A stretch of DNA of 5,275 nt from contig JAMCQY010000019.1 of assembly GCA_023381945.1 (NCBI GenBank), positions 1 through 5,275 of the forward strand, read 5' to 3'. How positions within the stretch are numbered: the first letter of the stretch is position 1; every line of letters begins with the position of its first letter. Made by a program: the position numbers and the translations under genes. Positions 1 through 5,184 of this stretch are shown here, piece after piece. The stretch is from Deltaproteobacteria bacterium (lineage in GTDB: Bacteria; Desulfobacterota; Desulfobaccia; Desulfobaccales; 0-14-0-80-60-11). The notes beneath the pieces were generated by a model. That model was not told where the DNA came from, ran no database searches, and was given only the letters and a program-made list of their open reading frames with translations.

Positions 1-132
1 TCCCAGGTGCGACCAATAGGTGAATTTTCGGGGTTTCGGCCCCTGCCAGGCATGGCTGTCCACCAGGTGATCGAAAACATGTCTCGGTATGAGTTGTAGT
101 AATTGACCCATGAGTGTGCTACAATGTGCCAT
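1..132 (-). CDS. IS4-family transposase with DUF4372 N-terminus (partial, 3' end outside window)
   Basis: Only the first 44 codons are present; the gene runs off the left edge. The peptide begins MAHCSTLMGQLLQLIPRHVF and continues to a KPRKFTYWSHLG segment. This matches the N-terminal DUF4372 region of IS4-type DDE transposases, where a MAH..(T/F)..QLL.LIPRH.F start is followed by a basic R(K)F..W.. stretch. The catalytic DDE residues would lie outside the window. Two in-frame ATG codons are possible, at 139-141 and 130-132. The Shine-Dalgarno AAAGGAG (144-150) is only 2 nt from the first and 11 nt from the second. I chose the second because its MAH start matches the family. An extended -10 promoter lies just upstream. 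The family call rests on recognising the N-terminus, so it is likely but not proven. Confidence 0.72.
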   Translation of the reverse strand, partial: MAHCSTLMGQLLQLIPRHVFDHLVDSHAWQGPKPRKFTYWSHLG

Positions 133-175
133 AAGCCCCATAACTCCTTTCAATGTTTAGGTTTTTGCCAAACCC

Positions 176-184
176 ATTATAGCA
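176..184 (-). promoter_or_regulatory. Extended -10 promoter for the IS transposase
   Basis: The minus strand reads TGCTATAAT, a perfect TATAAT (176-181) preceded by a TGn extension. No good -35 hexamer lies 17 bp upstream (GCCCCA), which is typical of extended -10 promoters. The predicted start is about 35-40 nt before the transposase ATG, and an AAAGGAG follows at 144-150. Confidence 0.5.
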
Positions 185-220
185 TTGATCGGCTGTGTTG
201 GGGCTGTTTTACTTGCTATC

Positions 221-514
221 CTAAGTAATTTCTACCGGACAGCAGTGACCAAGATCATTTAAATATCTATCTCTGATTTTATCTTGAATAATTCCACTCT
301 CAGAGTAATGTTGGCCGCCATCAATTTCTACTATTAACTTCGCCGATGGACAATAAAAATCAACTATGTAGTTTCCCAAATTTTTCTGGCGGTAGAATTG
401 ATACCCATTTAATTGTTTATTCCTGACTTTCATCCAGAAAAGCCTTTCGGCATCTGTCATATTCTTTCGGAGATTTCTGGCAACTCCCTTAAGCTTTCTA
501 TTGAAGGGAAGCAC
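221..514 (-). pseudogene. DUF559 endonuclease-like protein, C-terminally truncated
   Basis: This 97-codon frame encodes a protein of the DUF559 group (Vsr-like / PD-(D/E)XK-like nuclease fold). The N-terminal LPFNRKLK.VARNLRKNMTDAE block, the QLNGYQFYRQK block and the core GNYIVDFYCP...LIVEIDGGQHY are all clear. D52, E63, D65 and H69 are the likely active-site positions. Family members usually run to roughly 115-130 residues and end with a VLRF.N..V strand-helix segment. Here the match ends at DLG (residues 87-89), followed by an unrelated HCCPVEIT and a stop. The last residues and the stop appear to come from the adjoining insertion-sequence end. The start is GTG at 512-514, chosen because the N-terminus aligns with the family; a G-run upstream may serve as a loose ribosome site. 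The gene is AT-richer than the efflux and kinase genes. The product is probably non-functional. The function of intact solitary DUF559 proteins is uncertain. Confidence 0.78.
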
Positions 515-523
515 AGGATTAAA

Positions 524-555
524 ATCCCCCCTAACCCTTTAAAAAAGGGGGGGAT
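524..555. repeat. G/C-tract palindrome upstream of DUF559 gene
   Basis: ATCCCCCC at 524-531 pairs with GGGGGGGAT at 547-555, separated by an A/T-rich centre. The centre can form an alternative CCCTTT/AAAGGG hairpin (535-540 with 544-549). From memory, C-tract/G-tract repeats of this kind often flank solitary DUF559 genes in Desulfobacterota and cyanobacteria, so this is likely part of a dispersed repeat rather than a terminator for the adaptor gene. The rest of the gap (556-622) shows nothing I can name. Confidence 0.55.
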
Positions 556-622
556 AAAGCAGGACCTCTTCGAGAATATGTAATAACCAAACTCTATGGG
601 ATAGCTAATTAAAAAGATTTCT

Positions 623-1693
623 TTACTTCGATAACAAAATCTTCTCGCCCGCCTGCAGCCCCGCCAGCACTTCCACCTGCCCGCCGAGCTGCCGGCCCAG
701 CTTCACCTGGCGCCGCTGGGTCTGGCCGTCGCTCAGCACTTCCACCATGGAGAGCTGGCCCACCTGGTGCACGGCATCTTGAGGGATCAGGATGCCGGGG
801 GCGCTCTTCAAGGGTAGAAGCAAGCGGGCGAACATCCCTGGTATCAGGTTCGGCTCTTTAATCATGATGGTGCGTATTTTGAAGGTCCGGCTGGGAGTTT
901 GGCTAATGGGGAAGATCTCGGCGACGGCCATCTCCGCGTGCCAGTCCAGGGCCGGTACTGCCACTCGGACTACTTCCCCCAGCCGCACTTTATCCCGGAA
1001 GCTGTCGTTGACCTCTCCTTCGATCTGGAGCAGGTCAGGATTATAGAGGGTTAGCAGAGGCTGCCCCGGCTGGGCCAGGTCGCCCACCGCCGCCTTCCGG
1101 GCCGCCACCACCCCGGCCCCGGGGGCCCGGATGGTGGTATAACCTTTCATGGTGGCGGCCTCTTTGGCCTGGGCCTGGGCCGCATTCAGGCCGGCTTGGG
1201 CGCTCTTGAAGCGTTCCTGCACCGCCTCAAATTCCTGGGGGCTGGCGGCGCCTTGCTTGAGCAAATATTGGAACCGCTTATAATTGGCGGTGGCTTGCGT
1301 TAGCTGGGCCTGGGCCTGGGTTACCCCGGCCCGGGCCTGGCTCAATCTGGCCTGGTATTCCTCCCCGGACAGGGTGATTAAGGGGGTCCCCGCCTGCACC
1401 GGGGCGCCGGCCTCCACCCAAATCTTGCTCACCCGGCCGGGAACCTGGGCCGAAATTTGCGCCAGGCTTTTGGAAATGACCTCTCCCAGGACTTCCAATT
1501 CGCGGGGAATCTGGGTCTCGCTGATGACCAGGACCCGGCCGGCCGGGGCGGCCGGCTTCGAGACCGCCAGCCCCGGGGTAATCTTGCCGAAATGGAGCAG
1601 CCCGGCCAGCCAGGCCATGAAGAGCAGAGCCACGATTACCAGGACAGCTAATCCCCAGGCCTTCCTATTGTAGATTTTTTTATCTTTACCCAT
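623..1693 (-). CDS. RND-type efflux periplasmic adaptor (membrane fusion protein, HlyD/AcrA-like)
   Basis: The 356-residue protein has the standard adaptor layout. An N-terminal membrane anchor lies at about residues 12-33 (AWGLAVLVIVALLF), followed by a first lipoyl half at 78-111 (QVPGRV..I.V..G..V..G..L). An Ala/Gln-rich coiled-coil hairpin spans 112-183, a second lipoyl half is at 184-218 (TIRAPGAGVV..G), and a beta-barrel runs from about 219 to 297 (PGMFARLLLP). A membrane-proximal domain ends in QAGEKILLSK. Such proteins bridge an inner-membrane pump and a TolC-like channel in the periplasm. There is no lipobox, so it is membrane-anchored rather than a lipoprotein. It follows the TolC-like gene on the same strand and is probably co-transcribed with it, but no pump gene follows. 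The ATG (1691-1693) lies in the 4-bp duplication of an inserted element, and AAGAGG (1698-1703) in that element's terminal repeat is 4 nt away. The substrate cannot be deduced. Confidence 0.92.
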   Translation of the reverse strand: MGKDKKIYNRKAWGLAVLVIVALLFMAWLAGLLHFGKITPGLAVSKPAAPAGRVLVISETQIPRELEVLGEVISKSLAQISAQVPGRVSKIWVEAGAPVQAGTPLITLSGEEYQARLSQARAGVTQAQAQLTQATANYKRFQYLLKQGAASPQEFEAVQERFKSAQAGLNAAQAQAKEAATMKGYTTIRAPGAGVVAARKAAVGDLAQPGQPLLTLYNPDLLQIEGEVNDSFRDKVRLGEVVRVAVPALDWHAEMAVAEIFPISQTPSRTFKIRTIMIKEPNLIPGMFARLLLPLKSAPGILIPQDAVHQVGQLSMVEVLSDGQTQRRQVKLGRQLGGQVEVLAGLQAGEKILLSK

Positions 1694-1694
1694 C

Positions 1695-1823
1695 GAGCCT
1701 CTTGCAAAATGTAGCCGCAGGCTTCAGCCTGCGCTTGCACAGGCTAGAAAGCCTGTGCCACCAGGGAATTATCCTGCAATTAAGAAGATTCTCCGTTCTC
1801 TAAATGAATTTTGCAAGAGGCTC
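1695..1823. mobile_element. 129-bp MITE/REP-like element with 16-bp terminal inverted repeats
   Basis: GAGCCTCTTGCAAAAT at 1695-1710 is the exact reverse complement of 1808-1823. The bases directly outside both ends are CATC (1691-1694 and 1824-1827), a 4-bp target-site duplication. Two perfect hairpins lie inside: CGCAGGCT/AGCCTGCG (1716-1723 with 1726-1733) and GCACAGGCT/AGCCTGTGC (1737-1745 with 1750-1758). There is no coding capacity, so any mobility would need a transposase in trans. It sits between the TolC-like gene and the adaptor gene, which otherwise would have overlapped. Palindromes reading 'cAGGCTgaAGCCTg' are common dispersed repeats in several phyla (recalled, not searched). 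The parent transposon is not identified. Confidence 0.72.
1698..1703 (-). promoter_or_regulatory. Adaptor ribosome binding site, inside the element's terminal repeat
   Basis: The minus strand reads AAGAGG-CTCG-ATG. The site is part of the 16-bp terminal repeat and can pair with the other repeat copy in the mRNA, so its accessibility is in doubt. The spacing of 4 nt is on the short side. Confidence 0.5.
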
Positions 1824-1831
1824 CATCATCA

Positions 1832-3226
1832 TTAATTATTTTTTGCAGAGGCGGGTTTCAAACCCGCCCCCACAGCATTCGAACCCGCCTCTGCCGGCCC
1901 GGAGATCGTCCCCAGGGCCAGTTCCAGGCCTGCTTGAGCCAGATGCGTGTCCAGCAAGGCTCCCACCTGACTCAATTCCGCGTTTTTCAAGGCGTCTTCG
2001 GCGGTGAGCAGATCCACCAGAATGGTGAGGCCGGTTTCATAGCGGAGACGAATCAGGCGCAGGCTTTCCCGGGCCTGGGCTACCGCATCCTTTGCCACCT
2101 GCAGCCGCTCCCGGGCCGTTTTCAGATTAAGGATGGTCTCCGTCACCTGGTGCCGGACCCGGTCTTCCATTTCCTGTTTCAGGTCCCGAGCCTGGGCCTC
2201 TTTGGCCCGGCTCTCCCGGACCCTCGCCAGGTCGGACAGACCGTTGAAGAGGTTGAAATTCAGCAGGGCCATGACCGTATAACTGTCGGCGTTGGTGCCG
2301 AAAAGGCGGCGCTGGTCCACGTCGTATTCGGCCACCACATTAAGCCGGGGCAGATAATTGAGCCGGGCTTTGGTGACTTCCTCCTGGGCCGAACGGGCCG
2401 CCAGCGTCAGCCTTTTCAGGTCCGGGCGCTTTTCTTGGGCGATTCGTTGCAGGTCGGCCAATTCCTTGGGCAGCGCCGCGGGCTCCCGGGGTGCGGCGGC
2501 CAGGGGGCGGGAGCCGGCTTCCGGCACGCCCAACACGGTGCCCAGGGCGCTTTGGGCAATTTCTACCTGACTGGCCGCGGTCATTTGCTCCTGAGTGATT
2601 TTGGCCAGATGCACCTGGGCGGATAAGACATCAGCCTGCACCACGGCCCCGGAGCGGAAACGGCTTTGGGCAATCTTGACATGCTCCGCCGCAGTCGCCC
2701 GGGCCTTCTTGACGACCGCCAGATTTTCCTGGGCCAGTTGCAGCCCGTAATAGGCTTGGGTCACCTGGAACAGTAACTGCTGCCGGGCGGAGAGGACGAT
2801 GGCGCCGGCCATTTCCCGGCCTAGTTGCGCCTGCTTATAGCCCAGATAGGCCTCCCCGGCCTGAAACAGGGGCTGGCTCATGATCAGACCGGTGCGGAAG
2901 TTGCCGAAAGGTTTGGGAAAATTTAGATTGTCTAAGAGAAAATCCTGCTGCGTAAAGACCCGTTGGTTCAGCTTATTCATGAAAACCTGGGTGGGGTTGT
3001 CGGAAAAGTTATAGGTTTCCCCGAAATTTACTTTTGGGAGAAATCGGGCCCGAGCTTTGGCCAGATCGGCTTCCGCAGTCTCCACGGTCATGCCGGCGGC
3101 CTTCAGACCCGGATTGTGCTTCAGAGCCAAAAGCATGGCCTCGCCCAGGGTTAGTGGCTGGCTGGCCGCCGGGGGCAAACCCGGCAATCCTAACCAGAAT
3201 ATTACTACCAAAATTGCCACTCTCAC
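1832..3226 (-). CDS. TolC-family outer-membrane efflux channel
   Basis: The 464-residue protein fits a TolC-like channel, which forms a trimeric beta-barrel and periplasmic alpha-tunnel. A signal peptide covers about residues 1-22 (ILVVIFWLGLPGLPPAAS, cleavage likely before Q23). Two OEP repeats follow. The first begins LTLGEAMLLALKHNPGLKAA near residue 25 and ends ...LGTVLGVPE; the second begins ELADLQRIAQEKRPDLKRL and ends LAQAGLELALGTI. Both show the usual long helices with SRFRSGAVVQADVLSAQ and LRYETGLTILVDLLTAE motifs. The start is GTG at 3224-3226 with AAGGAG (3235-3240) 8 nt upstream, and a strong sigma70-like promoter precedes it. About 20 C-terminal residues (445-464, including VGAGLKPASA) fall beyond the usual family end and are encoded by a palindromic repeat. 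The stop is followed closely by an inserted element that separates it from the adaptor gene. Confidence 0.93.
   Translation of the reverse strand: MRVAILVVIFWLGLPGLPPAASQPLTLGEAMLLALKHNPGLKAAGMTVETAEADLAKARARFLPKVNFGETYNFSDNPTQVFMNKLNQRVFTQQDFLLDNLNFPKPFGNFRTGLIMSQPLFQAGEAYLGYKQAQLGREMAGAIVLSARQQLLFQVTQAYYGLQLAQENLAVVKKARATAAEHVKIAQSRFRSGAVVQADVLSAQVHLAKITQEQMTAASQVEIAQSALGTVLGVPEAGSRPLAAAPREPAALPKELADLQRIAQEKRPDLKRLTLAARSAQEEVTKARLNYLPRLNVVAEYDVDQRRLFGTNADSYTVMALLNFNLFNGLSDLARVRESRAKEAQARDLKQEMEDRVRHQVTETILNLKTARERLQVAKDAVAQARESLRLIRLRYETGLTILVDLLTAEDALKNAELSQVGALLDTHLAQAGLELALGTISGPAEAGSNAVGAGLKPASAKNN
1845..1894. repeat. REP-like palindrome inside the 3' end of the TolC-like gene
   Basis: GCAGAGGCGGGTT at 1845-1857 is the exact reverse complement of 1882-1894. 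Nested inside is GCGGGTTT-C-AAACCCGC (1851-1867). Read in the gene frame it encodes residues 445-461, including VGAGLKPA, a peptide I recall as a frequent translation of this widespread GGCGGGTTTGAAACCCGCC repeat at protein ends. It is therefore probably an inserted repeat that supplies the tail and lies just before the stop codon. Confidence 0.65.
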
Positions 3227-3234
3227 CCGTCAGG

Positions 3235-3240
3235 CTCCTT
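3235..3240 (-). promoter_or_regulatory. Ribosome binding site of TolC-like gene, deciding a GTG start
   Basis: The minus strand reads AAGGAG followed by an 8-nt spacer and GTG. This good site supports the GTG start at 3224-3226, which also gives a proper signal peptide. Confidence 0.75.
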
Positions 3241-3258
3241 ACCGCTGATCTTGCGGAT

Positions 3259-3287
3259 ATTATAGATGCCTCTGCCAATAGAGACAA
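3259..3287 (-). promoter_or_regulatory. Sigma70-type promoter of the TolC-adaptor operon
   Basis: The minus strand carries TTGTCT (-35, 3282-3287), a 17-bp spacer and a perfect TATAAT (-10, 3259-3264). A/T-rich sequence lies upstream (3288-3312) and could act as an UP element. Transcription would start near 3252, giving a leader of about 26 nt with the AAGGAG site correctly placed. Confidence 0.72.
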
Positions 3288-3346
3288 TTACTTTTAAAAA
3301 TGAGATGAAATATAGTCCGAAACGTACCCCAGCCAAATGGAGTGCC

Positions 3347-3362
3347 AGCGTTTCTCAGCGTT
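3347..3362. promoter_or_regulatory. Direct repeat upstream of the efflux promoter, possible operator
   Basis: On the minus strand AACGCT-GAGA-AACGCT is a perfect hexamer direct repeat with a 10-bp period, one helical turn. It lies about 60 bp upstream of the -35 hexamer, roughly -95 to -110. The arrangement resembles tandem half-sites of winged-helix response regulators. No regulator can be assigned, and chance is possible for two hexamers. Confidence 0.25.
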
Positions 3363-3438
3363 AAACACTTCTAAGAGCAAAACTATGAAAATTTTCCAAG
3401 AGGGCGGAAAAGGATTTCTCTAAGGGGCGTAAGCCTGC

Positions 3439-3476
3439 AGGTAAAAGAAGCGATCTTAAATTGCACTTCTTTACCT
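3439..3476. repeat. Long hairpin between RR1 and the efflux operon
   Basis: AGGTAAAAGAAG (3439-3450) pairs with CTTCTTTACCT (3466-3476), with 11 pairs, one bulged base and a 15-nt loop. It begins about 30 nt after the RR1 stop and could protect the 3' end or contribute to termination. No T-tract follows on the minus strand, so it is not a canonical intrinsic terminator. Confidence 0.45.
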
Positions 3477-3506
3477 AAGAATTTTTAGACGGCTACAATC
3501 ATTGAA

Positions 3507-3920
3507 CTAATCTGCGGTCTTACCAGTCTTGGCTCTCTTTTCGCGTTCCACTTTCTTTTCATAGGCCGCGTCAATCTTAAGCAGCAGATCATCCAGGGGG
3601 CAGGGCTTCAGCAGGTAATCATAGCCGCCGCGCCGGTTGATTTCCATGGCGGCCTGGATAGAGGCGTGGCCGGTGAGCATGATCACCTCGAGGCCGGGAG
3701 CGAGCTGTTTCAGCCGGGTCAGGGTCTCCAGGCCATCCATGCCCGGCATGCGGATATCCACCAAGGCCACATCAAAAGGCTGGAGTTGCACCAGTTCCAG
3801 GGCCTCCAGGCCCCCAGCCGCGGCGCTCACCTCCAATCCCTGAAGGGTCAGCATCTTGACCAGGTTGGTGCGGAATCTATCCTCATCGTCCACCAATAAG
3901 ATGCGGGGGCCTTTATTCAC
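3507..3920 (-). CDS. Receiver-only response regulator (RR1, CheY-like)
   Basis: The 137-residue protein is a single REC domain with no output domain. The acidic pocket is D11-D12, the phospho-acceptor is D55 (ALVDIRMPGMDG), the switch residue is T83 (VIMLTGHAS) and the conserved lysine is K105 (YDYLLKPC). After the domain comes a charged tail (KKVEREKRAKTGKTAD). The stretch EINRRGGYDY before the KP motif is more basic than usual, but the T83-K105 spacing is normal. The GTG start overlaps the HK1 stop as GTGA (3917-3920), with AGGAG about 10 nt upstream, so the two are translationally coupled and HK1 is its probable kinase. With no DNA-binding domain it must act by protein contact or pass phosphate on. 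It is the last gene before a 280-bp gap. Confidence 0.92.
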   Translation of the reverse strand: MNKGPRILLVDDEDRFRTNLVKMLTLQGLEVSAAAGGLEALELVQLQPFDVALVDIRMPGMDGLETLTRLKQLAPGLEVIMLTGHASIQAAMEINRRGGYDYLLKPCPLDDLLLKIDAAYEKKVEREKRAKTGKTAD

Positions 3921-4681
3921 GGTTGGCTATCTCCTGCAAAAGGCCGCAGCGGCAAGGTGATGGTAAAGCTGGTGCCCTGGCCTACCGCGCTCCTGACTCG
4001 GATGCTGCCTCCCAATTGCTCGATTAATCCGTGGCTGATGGACAGGCCCAACCCGGTCCCCTGGCCTGGGGGCTTGGTGGAAAAAAACGGCTCGAAGATT
4101 TTCTCCAGATTCTCTTCCGGAATGCCGCAGCCGGTGTCTTCAATGACCAGTTCCACCGCGTTTCCTCCGGCCCGCCGGGTGATGATGGTAATGGCGCCGT
4201 TTTTGCCGATGGCCTGGGCGGCGTTGCCAAGGATATTCAAGGCCACCTGCCGCAACTCGGGAGCGTCGCTGTAAATCAGGGGCAACTCCGGATCGTAGCG
4301 CCGTTTAATGACGATATGGTTATTGCGGGCCTCTCTTTCCACCAGTCGAGCCATGTCTTCCACGACGCGATTGAGCTCCACGGCCTGGACCACCGGCTCC
4401 CGTCTCCGGGCGAAGTCCAGGAGATTACGGATGATCTCGCTGCAGCGGTCCACCTGCTGGACGATCATGCGTACTGACTCCTGCAACTCTCCCAAATCAC
4501 TCTCCTTGGGTCCATTTTTCAGAATCAGCCCCATGAGCTCGGCTTCCTGGCGGATAATGGCCAAGGGGTTGTTGATTTCATGGGCAATGCTGGCGGACAG
4601 CTCCCCCAAAGCCGCCAGCTTCTGGGATTGGAGCAGGCGGTCATTCATCAACCATTTTCTGCCGGTATCCGCCCCAGCCAT
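3917..4681 (-). CDS. Soluble sensor-less histidine kinase (HK1)
   Basis: The 254-residue protein contains only the transmitter core. The HisKA dimerisation domain carries the phospho-acceptor H34 (SASIAHEINNPLAII). The HATPase_c domain has an N box with N149 and N153 (LNILGNAAQAI), a G1 box D182-TGCGIPEE, an F box FEPFFSTK (196-203) and a G2 box GQGTGLGLS (206-214). No membrane segment, PAS or GAF domain is present, and only about 20 residues precede the H box. It is therefore cytoplasmic and probably gets its input from another protein. ATG at 4679-4681 is the most upstream possible start because a TAA lies two codons before it; no strong Shine-Dalgarno is seen. An internal ATG (M12) is the alternative. 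It lies 95 nt after RR2 and overlaps RR1 by 4 nt. The HEINNP signature places it with NtrB/ZraS-like kinases. Confidence 0.9.
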   Translation of the reverse strand: MAGADTGRKWLMNDRLLQSQKLAALGELSASIAHEINNPLAIIRQEAELMGLILKNGPKESDLGELQESVRMIVQQVDRCSEIIRNLLDFARRREPVVQAVELNRVVEDMARLVEREARNNHIVIKRRYDPELPLIYSDAPELRQVALNILGNAAQAIGKNGAITIITRRAGGNAVELVIEDTGCGIPEENLEKIFEPFFSTKPPGQGTGLGLSISHGLIEQLGGSIRVRSAVGQGTSFTITLPLRPFAGDSQP

Positions 4682-4776
4682 GCGTTATCCGTCCCCGATC
4701 CGCGGCCATAACGGCGCCGATCCCTGCAAAATGAATCAACGGTGCAAAAGGTCGAGAATGGCTTCGTCGGTCCCGA

Positions 4777-5166
4777 TCAGGCCCGGCCTTCCTGGAGCAG
4801 CTTTCTCTCAAAAGCCTGGCGCACCTTTTCCAACAGCTCATCCAGAGCCACCGGCTTCATAACATAGTCGAAAGCCCCCAACTGCATTCCCTGAATGCCT
4901 GATTCCACCGAGGCGTGGCCGGTGAGCATGATGACCTCGGTCAGGGGTTTTTTCTTCTTGATTTCCCGCAGGGTCTCGATACCATCCATTCCCGGCATCT
5001 TCACGTCCAGGATAACGACATCCGGGCTGCCGCTGTCCAAGGCCTCCAAGGCCTTGTAACCGCTTTCCACCCCGGCCACGTTGATGCCCCGAGCTTTTAG
5101 GCGCTTGACGATGGTCTCCAGAAAATCGACTTCGTCATCCACTATCATTACCTTGAATTTGTCCAT
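4777..5166 (-). CDS. Receiver-only response regulator (RR2, CheY-like)
   Basis: The 129-residue protein is a single REC domain. It has D10-D11 in the acidic pocket, phospho-acceptor D54 (VVILDVKMPGMDG), T82 (VIMLTGHAS) and K104 (FDYVMKP), and ends shortly after the last helix (AFERKLLQEGRA). There is no output domain. The ATG (5164-5166) is preceded by AAGGGG (5172-5177) at 5 nt. It starts 18 nt after the HK2 stop, which marks HK2 as its likely kinase. It closely resembles RR1, including a near-identical 30-bp stretch over the LTGHAS motif, consistent with duplication of a kinase-receiver pair. Phosphate could reach it from HK2, HK1 or both. Confidence 0.93.
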   Translation of the reverse strand: MDKFKVMIVDDEVDFLETIVKRLKARGINVAGVESGYKALEALDSGSPDVVILDVKMPGMDGIETLREIKKKKPLTEVIMLTGHASVESGIQGMQLGAFDYVMKPVALDELLEKVRQAFERKLLQEGRA

Positions 5167-5184
5167 ATAATCCCCTTTTCGCCG

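Larger units (their letters stand above)
1..247 (-). mobile_element. IS4-type insertion sequence, one end (partial)
   Basis: The transposase start, its promoter and a terminal sequence occupy this stretch, with the rest of the element beyond the left edge. I place the outer end near 247. There the neighbouring DUF559 reading frame stops matching its family, and the minus strand begins CACTGCTGTCCGGTAG, which looks like an insertion-sequence terminus. The boundary is inferred from loss of homology and could be off by a few bases. The opposite inverted repeat and the target duplication are not visible in this window. Confidence 0.58.

Noticed and set aside
221..256. Simple frameshift as the cause of the DUF559 truncation
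   Set aside because: The alternative frame gives only LVTAVR before a stop, and no later frame restores the family's C-terminal motif; an insertion-sequence end explains the break better.
610..623. Possible terminator AAAGA/TCTTT just after the adaptor stop
   Set aside because: The stem is five A/T-rich pairs with a two-base loop, too weak to call.
1457..1673. Plus-strand frames opposite the adaptor gene
   Set aside because: They overlap the adaptor fully and have low-complexity peptides without motifs. No tRNA, rRNA or CRISPR array was seen in the window either.
1811..2626. 271-codon open frame on the plus strand
   Set aside because: It is antisense to the TolC-like gene, its peptide resembles no family and is typical of a GC-rich shadow frame. 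The minus-strand frame has a signal peptide, domains, promoter and ribosome site.
3333..3347. Sigma54-like site TGGCAC-N5-TTGG on the minus strand
   Set aside because: The nearly invariant -12 GC is GG here, and a much better sigma70 promoter lies closer to the gene.
4736..4777. Coding-like frame IGTDEAILDLLHR after RR2, suggesting a frameshifted RR2 tail
   Set aside because: RR2 already ends at a normal length for a receiver, the segment is very short and has no recognised match.
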